This document shows, in pieces, positions 1 through 8,154 of a stretch of DNA of 64,000 bases (position 1 is its first letter; each line of letters starts with the position of its first letter). The notes beneath the pieces were generated by a model. The model did no database searches, had not been told where the DNA came from, and saw only the letters and a list, made by a program, of their open reading frames with translations. Both the position numbers and the translations under genes were made by a program. Source of the DNA: an uncultured bacterium (GTDB lineage Bacteria; Verrucomicrobiota; Kiritimatiellia; CAIKKV01; CALHGX01); contig CALHGX010000018.1 in NCBI GenBank assembly GCA_938031185.1, positions 1 through 64,000 of the forward strand. Direction: 5' to 3'.

Positions 1-671
1 CGCTCCGGCCGAATCCGATCCAATCCGGCCCAAATCCCCTCGATCGAACCGAACTCATTCAGCAGTCGCGCCGCCGTTTTTGGCCCCACTCCCGGAACCC
101 CAGGAATGTTGTCCACCGCATCCCCCGCCAACGCCAGCCAATCCACAATCTGTCCCGGCGCAACGCCGGTTCGGGCGCGCACCGCTTCTTCGTCCACCCG
201 ATCCCGGATCGAACCGGGCGTGACCAGCCACGTGCTTCCGCCCACGATCTGATACAAATCCTTGTCGCTCGTCGCGATGAGCGTCTCCGCCCCCTCCGGT
301 TGCGCCCACGCCGCCAGCGAGGCCATCACATCGTCGGCCTCCTGCTCTTCAACGCGCAGCCGGCACAGTCGCGCGCAATCGAGATATTCCTCCACCGCCG
401 GAAATTGCCGGCGCAGATCGTCCGGCATAGGCGGTCGTTGCGCCTTGTACTCCGGCAACAGCGCCAGCCGTTCCGCGGGCGGCCCGCCGTCGAATACCAC
501 CGCAACATGGGTGGGCTGCCACGCATCGGTCAACTGGCGCATCATACGAATGAAGCCGAACACGGCGTTGGTCGGCACTCCGGAACGCGCACGCAATGAG
601 GGTATCGCAAAAAAGGCCCGATAGACCAACCCGGAGGCGTCCACCACCAACAACCGTCTTGCCGCGGACAT
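1..671 (-). CDS. polA: 5'-3' exonuclease domain of DNA polymerase I type (3' end off window)
   Basis: The first 223 residues of a FEN/PolI-type 5'-nuclease are visible and the gene continues past the left edge. It starts with VVDASGLVYRAFF. It carries the metal-binding motifs EADDVMASL and ATSDKDLYQIV and the helix-hairpin-helix DNIPGVPGVGPKTA, all typical of the 5'-nuclease that removes RNA primers and flaps. The ATG at 671 lies three bases after the secretin stop, so it probably sits at the end of the pilus-like operon. Whether polymerase domains follow (true polA) or it is a stand-alone exonuclease cannot be seen here, so the symbol is tentative. Confidence 0.85.
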   Translation of the reverse strand, partial: MSAARRLLVVDASGLVYRAFFAIPSLRARSGVPTNAVFGFIRMMRQLTDAWQPTHVAVVFDGGPPAERLALLPEYKAQRPPMPDDLRRQFPAVEEYLDCARLCRLRVEEQEADDVMASLAAWAQPEGAETLIATSDKDLYQIVGGSTWLVTPGSIRDRVDEEAVRARTGVAPGQIVDWLALAGDAVDNIPGVPGVGPKTAARLLNEFGSIEGIWAGLDRIRPE

Positions 672-674
672 GCC

Positions 675-3560
675 TTACTCGGCGGACGCTTTCGCGGTGT
701 CCACCACCGTTCCCTCCGGCTGCCGGATCAGCTTGCCGGCCGGATCCACCAGCCGCGCCGTCACAAAGATGAGCAGGTTCTTTTTCTGACTGTACTCCGA
801 CTTGCTCCGGAACAGCGCACCTATCAGCGGGAGATCGCCCAAAACGGGTATCTTGTCGTTCACCTTCTTCAAATCTTCCGTGATCAGTCCGCCCATGACC
901 ACCGTCGCACCGTCATAGATGCTGATCTGCGTGGTCACCGTGCGCACATGGAAAAACGGCTGCGGCATGTTGAGCTGCTGTTCCGAACCGTCCGCCCGAC
1001 GGATGGTCGAGCCGTACTGCTGCCACGTCGGCTCCGTCACCACCGACGGCGTCAACTGCAAATTGATCACGCTGCCGTCCGGATTCACCTCGGGCAGCAC
1101 TTGAAGGATCACGCCGACTTCCCGGGTTTGGAACGATTGCGGCACCACCACCGTCTCCTGCACGATGTTGCCGTCCCCTGTGGCCGAAGACTGGATCTGG
1201 CCCCCCTGCACTTCAAACTCGGTGGGGTAAATATACTCCGTCACCACCTTCATGACGGCTTCCTGGCCCGAGCGCGTCATCACCTTCGGCGCCGAAAGCA
1301 GGTCGGCATTCCCGTTCTGCTCCAGCGCGTGCAGCACAACAGACAGTTCCGGATTGGTCAGAACGCCTGACAGGGACAGAATCCGCCCCAGCGTCCCTTG
1401 GCCGCCGCCTTTGGCCTGGATCGTCCCGCCTTCCGCCGCGGGGCTCCAGAAACGCAGCCCTCGGGTAAAGCCGCCGCCGGCCGAGTTCGCGTCCATCTGA
1501 ATGCGAGGCCGACTGGAGACAGGCGCATACGGCGAACCTTTCTTCATGGCCAGTTCCCAGTTGTCGTTCAGCAGCCACTGCAGCCCCATTTCCTGCAAAT
1601 CGCTTTCGTTGACCTCGACGAAGCGCGCCTCGATTTCCACCTGCTTTGGAATGACGTTGAGTTCCGCCAGGAGCTTCTCGAACAGCGCCAGATTCTCGGC
1701 GGTATTGGCCACAATGACCTTGCCGATGGCGCTGTTGTAAGTAATCGAGGCGTTGCGCGGGAACGTCATGCCCATCCGCTCGAAGTACGCCTTCAGGTCC
1801 GGAATACCGGCATCCATCTGCGTCATTTCCATCTGGATGAAGTCGCGCCCGCCGATCTGCCGGCTGGGCGCGGGCGTCCCCATCGCCGCGCTGGTTTCCC
1901 GCACGCGCTCGATGAACGTCGGCTCCACCGGGTACATTTTGACGACGATATCCCCGGCGGCGTAGTCCGGCGGCACAATCATCACGATGTTGCCTTCGAT
2001 CCGCTGCTTGAGATTCGCCACCTGGCAGATCAGCGCCAGCGCGGTGCGCAGAGAAATATAACGGGCCGTGAACGTGATTTCGTAGGTCGGCGTCGCCGCG
2101 CTCCGGCTGGCGGGAGCCGGCGCAAACGGATCGCTTGGCATCGGGGCTTCCACCGCCGGCGCGCCCCCGGCCCCGAGATTCAATATGATATTGACACCCT
2201 TTTTGGCGGTATCGGGTTCCTCTTTGTCCGCTTCAATGCTGGCCTGATTGAGAAACCGCACCACGTCGTGAATGTTCGCCTGACGAAAATCCAGCTCGGG
2301 GATGATGATCCGGTCCATTTTGTCGAGCAACGGCTGCTCCGACGTCTCAATGCCCCGCTTGACTTCCGGCGGCTTGATTTCCTTGTAGTCCGGCGGATTC
2401 CACTTGTCGCGCACGTCGCTGGTCATCTGCATGGCCGTCGCATGGCGCTCGGTCGTGCTGGTGGAATACTTGCGATCCGAGAGTTCCTTGAGATACCGCA
2501 TGGCTTCTGGATTTTCCGGCTCCAGCGCCAGCACCGCTTCAAAGCTGGCCCGGGCGCGATCGAAATCCCGCGCCGCCATGTAGCGACCCCCGTTGGCCAT
2601 CAGGTCGCGCACCCGCGCCTTTCGCTGCGCAGCGGCCTCGCGCATCGTTCGGGCTTCTTTCTGCTCGGGTGTCAGGGCCGCTTCGGCGCGCGCCACCTCA
2701 TCCACCCGCGCCTTGAGCCGTCGCAGGCCCGGATGATCCGGATACCGTTCCAGCGCCTTGGCCGCCGCCTCTCCCGCTTCCTTCTGCTGCCCCGCCTTCA
2801 GCAGCTCCAGCGCCGCCCCATACTCCGCCTCGGCCGCCCGCAACAAAGCCCGTTTCCGGATCTCGGCTGTCGCCGGCCGTAACGGCAGCGTCTTCAAGCC
2901 CTCATGGTACAGCTCCGCGGCCCTCGCGAAGTTCCGCGCCTTGAAGGCCTCATCCGCCTGCGCGATTTTCCGCGTCGCGTCCACTTCGCGCTGCTGGCGG
3001 CGCACCTCCTCCTGGCTCGCCAGCATGCGCGCCAGCTTCTCCCGCTCTTCGCCTCCGAGTTTGTCGATGCGAACTTCCGGCGGGACGGCCGGCGCGGGAG
3101 CCAAGTCCAAACCAAGCGCCCCTTCCGCCGCCTCCGCTTCGGCAACCGGCGCCACTGGCGCGGCGGGGGCCGGCACCTTTCGAGGCTCCAAGCCCGGCGC
3201 GGGCTCTTGCGCCACAGCAGGCGCCGCGACCGGTTCGGGCTCCGGCTCCAGTTCCACTGGCGGCAAATCGCCCAGATCCAATTCGGGGGGCGGCAACGCC
3301 GGCGCCGGCTCCGCCACGGGCGCAACCCCCAGAGCGTCCTCCGCCTCCTCCTCGGCCGGCATGGGCTCGGCCTGCCCCGCCCCACCGACGTCCACCCGGA
3401 TAACATCTTCTTCCGCCGCCGGCGCCACAATCGCCGCCTTATCGTCCGCGTCTACGGCGGGCAAATCCCATTGCGCCCAAAGCCCCGCGGCCGCGATCCC
3501 CAGCGCCAGCACCGAAAGCGACGTCAAACGGAATTGCTTGGTCATGAAAGCGCTCTCCAT
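675..3560 (-). CDS. Secretin, Amuc_1098/PilQ-like outer-membrane channel
   Basis: About 961 residues. A signal peptide (MTKQFRLTSLSVLALGIAAAG region) is followed by a long Pro/Ala/Glu-rich segment (about 35-180), coiled coil and TPR-like repeats (about 180-370), an STN/secretin N-domain region (about 410-620) and a C-terminal secretin domain with VVMGGLITEDLKKVNDKIPVLGDLP, the conserved secretin signature. Secretins form the outer-membrane ring of type IV pili and type II secretion systems. The ATG at 3560 has GAGGGG nine bases upstream. An ATG at 3596 overlaps the previous stop as ATGA and is the alternative start. Last pilus gene of the operon. The N-terminal TPR extension is what Verrucomicrobia homologues (Amuc_1098 type) show. 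Confidence 0.9.
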   Translation of the reverse strand: MESAFMTKQFRLTSLSVLALGIAAAGLWAQWDLPAVDADDKAAIVAPAAEEDVIRVDVGGAGQAEPMPAEEEAEDALGVAPVAEPAPALPPPELDLGDLPPVELEPEPEPVAAPAVAQEPAPGLEPRKVPAPAAPVAPVAEAEAAEGALGLDLAPAPAVPPEVRIDKLGGEEREKLARMLASQEEVRRQQREVDATRKIAQADEAFKARNFARAAELYHEGLKTLPLRPATAEIRKRALLRAAEAEYGAALELLKAGQQKEAGEAAAKALERYPDHPGLRRLKARVDEVARAEAALTPEQKEARTMREAAAQRKARVRDLMANGGRYMAARDFDRARASFEAVLALEPENPEAMRYLKELSDRKYSTSTTERHATAMQMTSDVRDKWNPPDYKEIKPPEVKRGIETSEQPLLDKMDRIIIPELDFRQANIHDVVRFLNQASIEADKEEPDTAKKGVNIILNLGAGGAPAVEAPMPSDPFAPAPASRSAATPTYEITFTARYISLRTALALICQVANLKQRIEGNIVMIVPPDYAAGDIVVKMYPVEPTFIERVRETSAAMGTPAPSRQIGGRDFIQMEMTQMDAGIPDLKAYFERMGMTFPRNASITYNSAIGKVIVANTAENLALFEKLLAELNVIPKQVEIEARFVEVNESDLQEMGLQWLLNDNWELAMKKGSPYAPVSSRPRIQMDANSAGGGFTRGLRFWSPAAEGGTIQAKGGGQGTLGRILSLSGVLTNPELSVVLHALEQNGNADLLSAPKVMTRSGQEAVMKVVTEYIYPTEFEVQGGQIQSSATGDGNIVQETVVVPQSFQTREVGVILQVLPEVNPDGSVINLQLTPSVVTEPTWQQYGSTIRRADGSEQQLNMPQPFFHVRTVTTQISIYDGATVVMGGLITEDLKKVNDKIPVLGDLPLIGALFRSKSEYSQKKNLLIFVTARLVDPAGKLIRQPEGTVVDTAKASAE

Positions 3561-3592
3561 GTGAATGATCCCCTCGGGGGATCCGGCCCGGT

Positions 3593-4594
3593 TCATCCGC
3601 CCGGTTTCTCCTCCCCACGCGCGCGCCCGATCCAGACATCCTTTCGGCGGATCGGGTCACCTATTAGTACACGCCGTCCGACAGTGTCAACACCTTTCAC
3701 CTCATATTCCACGCCCCGCAGATCGAACTTGCCGCCGACCCTCGTCTCGCGCCGCGTGTTGTCCAGGTCCACACGCAGCGCCACCTCGTACTCGTCATGG
3801 GGCACGATGTGGTCCTGAATCAGCCGAATGAGGCGCCCATTGCGACGGAGCGTTAGCACCGGCTTGCCGTCCACCCCCTTGTCCTCATGCGAAAACACCT
3901 CAAACCCTTCGACCTCCTTGCCGAGCTCGGCGAAATAAGTCCGATCGCCTGCTCGCAGGTTGATCTGGAAATACGTCTTGCCCGCCATTCGGTTGACGCC
4001 CTTGAACACAAGCGCGAACGGTATAGGCCGGATGTCTTCCACCAGCAGTTTCATCACCGGCGGCGGGAAATCTTTCGGATCCGTCGGATTGGTTCCGTAC
4101 TCGAACTCCTCCCGGTTCGTGAAGCCGTCGCCGTCCGCATCCTCGAGCGCGTTGCCGGGATCACGCAAATTCAAGCCGTACTGCCTGGCCCAGGCGCGGT
4201 ACTTGTCCTCCGGGTCTGTCACATCCGCGGGCTGTTCCGCCGCGCAGCGCGGAAACGGACACTTGACGGCATCGTAGGGAATCGGACGCCCGCATTTCAC
4301 GCAGGCCACCCGCAGTTCCGGCGTCAGGATGCGCCGCCCGCCTTCCGCCAGATGAAAGGGCTGCTCCAATTCGCGCCGGGCCGTCTCGAAGAGCCCCAGA
4401 TCGGGCGGCGCGACGCCCTCGTGCGCGGGGCGCAGTCGCTGCAAACTTTCGTCGAACGCCCGCTGGCGCGCCGCCAGCAGGTTCGCATGCACCGCCAGCC
4501 ACAGCACGGACAGCAGCAGCGCCACCAGAATCACGACAGCGCACAACTTGTCGTACGACTGCCGCAGCCAACCCGCGATGCTCCCCGCGCTCAT
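3593..4594 (-). CDS. Amuc_1099-like pilus-system membrane protein
   Basis: 333 residues, no named domain recognised over the full length. One N-terminal membrane helix (about residues 17-37, VVILVALLLSVLWLAV) is followed by a zinc-ribbon-like segment with CVKC and CPFPRC, a calcium-binding type-3-repeat-like segment (DADGDGFTNREEFEYGTNP), and a beta-rich C-terminal half. Start and stop overlap both neighbours by ATGA (4591-4594 and 3593-3596), so translation is coupled to the Amuc_1100-like gene and the secretin. In Akkermansia the equivalent slot between secretin and Amuc_1100 is Amuc_1099. The assignment rests on position and topology rather than strong sequence identity. Confidence 0.72.
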   Translation of the reverse strand: MSAGSIAGWLRQSYDKLCAVVILVALLLSVLWLAVHANLLAARQRAFDESLQRLRPAHEGVAPPDLGLFETARRELEQPFHLAEGGRRILTPELRVACVKCGRPIPYDAVKCPFPRCAAEQPADVTDPEDKYRAWARQYGLNLRDPGNALEDADGDGFTNREEFEYGTNPTDPKDFPPPVMKLLVEDIRPIPFALVFKGVNRMAGKTYFQINLRAGDRTYFAELGKEVEGFEVFSHEDKGVDGKPVLTLRRNGRLIRLIQDHIVPHDEYEVALRVDLDNTRRETRVGGKFDLRGVEYEVKGVDTVGRRVLIGDPIRRKDVWIGRARGEEKPGG

Positions 4595-5592
4595 GCGCCT
4601 TCCTCCAGCAAATCCTCCTGGCCCGGAGGACTTTTCCGGAACTGGTACACTTCCAACTCCACCCGCGCGCTCAACGGCAGATCGCGCCCCGTCAGGATGC
4701 GCTCGTCGCGCGCCACGGAGCCGTCCGCCGACGCGGCCGCCGTTTTCGCCTCGTCGCGCCCGCCCGCGCGTCCACCCTCCGCCCCGACGTCCAACCCTCG
4801 CTCCGACGAGTCCAGCCGCAATGTCTTCACCACGACAAACAGGCGGTGTTCCGCCATCCGGTTCAGCGCTTCGAGCAACGCCGCTTCCCGCCCCGTGAAC
4901 TCGATCTTGAACCGCCATACCCCGTACAAGGCATCGCCCTCGATAAGCCCCGCCTGCGGGTTGCGGGTGTTCAGCGCCGAAGCGGACGTTGCCGCCACGC
5001 CCGCCGCCGCGCCGCGGCGCCGCTCGACCGGCGCCGCCGTCTCCGGTGCCGCTTCGCCCTCGAACTCCTCCCGCCCGACGCCCGTCAACGCGCTGATCCG
5101 CGCCTCGAACAGCGAAGACACCAGTGCCTGCATGATCGTCAATTGCTGCGTCAGCCGCATTACGTCCGGCGAATTCGGCAGATTGCCCGTCATGTATCGG
5201 CCGAATCCAAACGCCATATCTTCCGGCACCGAAACCCCTCGTTCCCGCGCCGCGTTCAGCAATGATTGGCGGGTGTCCCAGAACTGGGCCATGAAACGGG
5301 CGGGACTTTGCTCGATTTCCGGCGTCTGCCCCTCGGCCAGCCGCGCCAACAACCCGGCCAGTTCGCGCCGCAGTGCCGCCTCCTTGCGTTGCTCTTCCTT
5401 CACATTCTCCTCGGACGGAAACGGATTGCGCGCATACAGGCGCTCGAGTTCGGCGCGAGCGCCGTTCAGGCCCGCCTCCGCCCGCCGGTACGCCAGCCAG
5501 CCCCGCGCCAGCAACGCCACGGCCGCAACACACAAGAGCGCAACCGCCCCTGCGGCCGCGCCGATCCACACCCGTCTTCGCATGGCGGTCAT
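4591..5592 (-). CDS. Amuc_1100-like pilus-associated membrane protein (PilO-like)
   Basis: 333 residues. An N-terminal membrane helix (about 10-30) is followed by a coiled coil (about 35-90), a globular region, a low-complexity Ala/Arg/Glu linker, a second globular beta-alpha part (YGVWRFKIEFTGREAALLEALNRM), then a charged linker and a final strand-rich segment. This matches the architecture of Amuc_1100, thought to be a PilO/PilN-like alignment-subcomplex protein in the inner membrane facing the periplasm. It lies 16 bp downstream of the PilM-like gene and overlaps the next gene by ATGA. Known of the family: Amuc_1100 is an abundant envelope protein in Akkermansia. The homology here is inferred from order and architecture. 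Confidence 0.75.
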   Translation of the reverse strand: MTAMRRRVWIGAAAGAVALLCVAAVALLARGWLAYRRAEAGLNGARAELERLYARNPFPSEENVKEEQRKEAALRRELAGLLARLAEGQTPEIEQSPARFMAQFWDTRQSLLNAARERGVSVPEDMAFGFGRYMTGNLPNSPDVMRLTQQLTIMQALVSSLFEARISALTGVGREEFEGEAAPETAAPVERRRGAAAGVAATSASALNTRNPQAGLIEGDALYGVWRFKIEFTGREAALLEALNRMAEHRLFVVVKTLRLDSSERGLDVGAEGGRAGGRDEAKTAAASADGSVARDERILTGRDLPLSARVELEVYQFRKSPPGQEDLLEEGA

Positions 5593-5608
5593 TCGACGAT
5601 CCTCGCTG

Positions 5609-7288
5609 CTACCGCGCCGCCATGCCGGCGGCCGGTTCCCCGGCGCCCGTCGCTCGCAGCGGCGCCTCCAAGATAAACTCCATCGCGTAGTCCGTGCCCT
5701 TGACCGGACGGATCAACTTGATCTCCGCGGCGTCCGCGAAATGCCGGCAGGACTTGAGCGCCTGGGCCAGTTCGCTGACTTTTTCATGGCTGACCTTGTC
5801 CGAAAACGCGCGGCCGTGAATCTCGATGCGCTCCGCCGCGACCGCCGCCTCGCCCGCCGGCGTTTCCGCCACAACCGGCCGCAATGCCGTCAGCCACGCC
5901 CCCGCAGGCAGGCGATCGCGAATGTCGCCGATGATCTCCGCCCAGCGCGTGCGTGATCGAACCAGCCCGGCCAAATCCGCCGCCTGGGCCAGCACCGCCT
6001 CCTGTTCGCGCTGTATCGCGCTCAAGCGCACGTTAGGGGCCGCCAGCGCCGCCACCATGGCTTCCGTCTTCCGCCGGCGCTCCTCCTTCGCCGAACGCAT
6101 GCGCAGCGTGTACACCCAGAAAACCATCATGATCATCGCCAGCCCCACGGCCGCCAACCCCAGGAAAGGCAGGCGCCGCATAAAGGTCCGCCGCGCCGCC
6201 ATCTCGGGCGGCAGCAAGTTAATCTCCACCGGACACGACAGCGCGCGCCGCAGCCCCAGGCCCACCACTTCCCCCAGCAGGTGAATGTCCCGCCCGATCT
6301 CCTCGGCGGAAATGTTCTCCCCGACCGCGACGTTCCGGAACGGGTTAAGATATTCCACGTTGATTTTCAGCTTGTCCTTGAGGAACGTGTCCGTGTGCGG
6401 CATCACCGACGCTCCGCCCGCCAGCAAAGCCATGGTCGGTTGGCTGCCCCCCTGCTGGCTGCGATAGAAATTGATCGTCCGGCTGATTTCGGCGTGCAGC
6501 CGGGTCATGACGTTGCGGATGATCTTCGAGGCCCGGTCCGCCACGCCAACCTCATGCCCCTCATACGCGCCGCCGAACCCGACGAACCCGTGCGCCCGCT
6601 TGAGCTGCTCGGCATCGGCGTACGGCAGATCGAACTCCTTCATCAGGTCCTTGGTCATCGCAATGCCGGCCACCGGTATGCTGCGGCTGAAAATCCGGTC
6701 GCCTTCCACGAAAACGATGTTCGTGGTGCGCGCCCCTATGTCCAGAATCATGGCGCAGCCGGGCAGGTCCGCGTAGTTGTAACGCACCGCGTTGTAAAGC
6801 GCAAACGGCGACACATCCACCGTTTCAGGCTCAAGCCCGGCGGCTTCCACGCAGGCCATCCAGTTTCGCACGAAATCGTTCTTGACCGCCACCAGCATCA
6901 CGCTGAGCCCGTCCGCCTCCTGCCCCACGATCTGGTAGTCCCACACCACCTCGTCAATCGGAAAAGGCACGTTCTGCTGCGCTTCGTACCGGACAATCTG
7001 CGGAATCTTTTCGGACGCCACCGGCGGCAGTTTCACGTAGCGCGGGAACACGGCCTGGCCCGAAATGGATACCATCACCGGCCCCGGCGTAAAGCCCTTG
7101 GTGCGCAACAGTTCGTGAATACCGGAAACGACGAACGCGGAGGCGTCCGCCTCGCTGTCGGGATCCGCGCCCAGCGACGTCGTTGCGTAGCGCGTCAGCT
7201 CCAGCCCGCCGCGCAACAGCGCGAACTCCGCCATCGCGAGCTTGCTCGCCCCGATGTCGAGCGTCAGCACCCGGTCGGATCCGAACAT
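5609..7288 (-). CDS. PilM-like ATPase fused to a PilN-like membrane domain (Amuc_1101-like)
   Basis: 559 residues. The N-terminal 350 residues are a PilM/FtsA-type actin-fold domain: LTLDIGASKLAMAEF (phosphate 1), AMILDIGARTTNIVFVEGD (phosphate 2), LLAGGASVMP (adenosine). The signature FPRYVKLPPVASEKIPQIV is typical of PilM. A membrane helix follows at about 378-398 (FLGLAAVGLAMIMMVFWVY), then a coiled coil and a periplasmic PilN-like domain, so PilM and PilN appear fused. The protein would link cytoplasmic pilus machinery to the Amuc_1100-like protein. AGGAGG sits four bases before the ATG. First core gene after the small Amuc_1102-like gene. Confidence 0.88.
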   Translation of the reverse strand: MFGSDRVLTLDIGASKLAMAEFALLRGGLELTRYATTSLGADPDSEADASAFVVSGIHELLRTKGFTPGPVMVSISGQAVFPRYVKLPPVASEKIPQIVRYEAQQNVPFPIDEVVWDYQIVGQEADGLSVMLVAVKNDFVRNWMACVEAAGLEPETVDVSPFALYNAVRYNYADLPGCAMILDIGARTTNIVFVEGDRIFSRSIPVAGIAMTKDLMKEFDLPYADAEQLKRAHGFVGFGGAYEGHEVGVADRASKIIRNVMTRLHAEISRTINFYRSQQGGSQPTMALLAGGASVMPHTDTFLKDKLKINVEYLNPFRNVAVGENISAEEIGRDIHLLGEVVGLGLRRALSCPVEINLLPPEMAARRTFMRRLPFLGLAAVGLAMIMMVFWVYTLRMRSAKEERRRKTEAMVAALAAPNVRLSAIQREQEAVLAQAADLAGLVRSRTRWAEIIGDIRDRLPAGAWLTALRPVVAETPAGEAAVAAERIEIHGRAFSDKVSHEKVSELAQALKSCRHFADAAEIKLIRPVKGTDYAMEFILEAPLRATGAGEPAAGMAAR

Positions 7289-7296
7289 CGTTCCTC

Positions 7297-7947
7297 CTAT
7301 TTCACGACCTCATGGTCGTCGTAGTTCACGAACGCGAAGGGCGTCTGCGACTTGCTGAGGAGATACCCGTCCCGGACCGCCAAACGCGGATTTTTCCACC
7401 ATTCGGCCGGCAGCGTTTTGCCGCCCGCCAGCCGCCCGTCCGTCGCCTGCGCCACCATCTGGCCCTGATACAAAAACTCGACGGCCACCGCCACCACGTC
7501 GCCAAACCGCTCCAGCGCCGCCGGCCGCAAGTACATGGCAACCTGCCGCCCGCGGCCCCCGGCCACATCCACGCACACCACGCTGCCCCGGCACAAGGTG
7601 TAGTCAGCCTGCTCGCCGCGCCGGCGGTCATGCAGCAACGCGTAGAACTGCACCGAGAGCTCGTCCAGCCACTCCGGCTCGGCATCGAACAGCGCCGCCA
7701 CCTCCGCCCACGTCCGCGGCGGCATCCGTCCCGCTGGAGCCGACGTCGTGTATTGAGGCGTCCGCATCAAGGCCCGCGGCCCAAACCCCGTCACGCTGCG
7801 CACCCGCACCACCGATGCCGGTCGTGCCTCTGCGCGCGCGGCCGCCCCCGCGCCCTGCCCCGCGGCCGGCGTGCCGGCCATCGTTGCCGCCAGCAAACCC
7901 GCCGCGCAAATTATCGGCCCAATCGTTCCGCGCCTGGTCGGTTGCAT
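7297..7947 (-). CDS. Exported protein in the Amuc_1102 position, pilus operon leader gene
   Basis: About 216 residues with a signal peptide (GPIICAAGLLAATMAGTPAAGQG). The mature part has a disordered Ala/Arg-rich stretch and then a compact beta-rich domain of about 150 residues (SVVRVRSVTGFGPRALMRTP to the C terminus KSQTPFAFVNYDDHEVVK). No domain is recognised from sequence alone. It is the first gene of the pilus-like operon, 8 bp before the PilM-like gene, which is where Akkermansia has the pilin-like Amuc_1102. I infer a periplasmic or surface role in that apparatus. ATG 7947 follows a GGGGGG run. ATG 7959 is the alternative start. Confidence 0.65.
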   Translation of the reverse strand: MQPTRRGTIGPIICAAGLLAATMAGTPAAGQGAGAAARAEARPASVVRVRSVTGFGPRALMRTPQYTTSAPAGRMPPRTWAEVAALFDAEPEWLDELSVQFYALLHDRRRGEQADYTLCRGSVVCVDVAGGRGRQVAMYLRPAALERFGDVVAVAVEFLYQGQMVAQATDGRLAGGKTLPAEWWKNPRLAVRDGYLLSKSQTPFAFVNYDDHEVVK

Positions 7948-8001
7948 GTCGCCCCCCATGAAAAAAGGACGGGGCCATCCCGCCCGCTATGAAAATGCCG
8001 C

Positions 8002-8029
8002 AGTATAGGGCGCGCCGATGAAAATGCAA
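8002..8029 (-). promoter_or_regulatory. Sigma-70-like promoter of the pilus operon
   Basis: On the minus strand, TTGCAT (8029-8024) is separated by 16 bases from TATACT (8007-8002), about 55-60 bases before the first start codon of the pilus-like operon. It is back to back with the promoter at 8083-8111. Confidence 0.6.
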
Positions 8030-8082
8030 AAGGAAAAAGCGGTGGCGCCATGCCCGGCCGAACAAAAAAAGAAAAACGGGGA

Positions 8083-8111
8083 TTGACGCCCGCGTTAAGA
8101 ACGCATACATT
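8083..8111 (+). promoter_or_regulatory. Sigma-70-like promoter of the secreted repeat protein
   Basis: TTGACG (8083-8088), a 17-base spacer and TACATT (8106-8111), 43 bases before the start codon at 8155. It diverges from the pilus operon promoter. Confidence 0.55.
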
Positions 8112-8154
8112 CTATACCGGATATGGCGGCAATGCCATTGAAAGGAGCAGAACA

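Noticed and set aside
1398-2882. Long plus-strand reading frame (494 codons) inside the secretin gene
   Set aside because: Antisense shadow caused by high GC and codon bias; composition is Arg/His/Pro-rich and no domain is visible.
3887-5956. Plus-strand frame of 689 codons across the Amuc_1099/1100/PilM-like genes
   Set aside because: Spans three real minus-strand genes with overlapping starts; low-complexity Arg/Ser/Pro translation.
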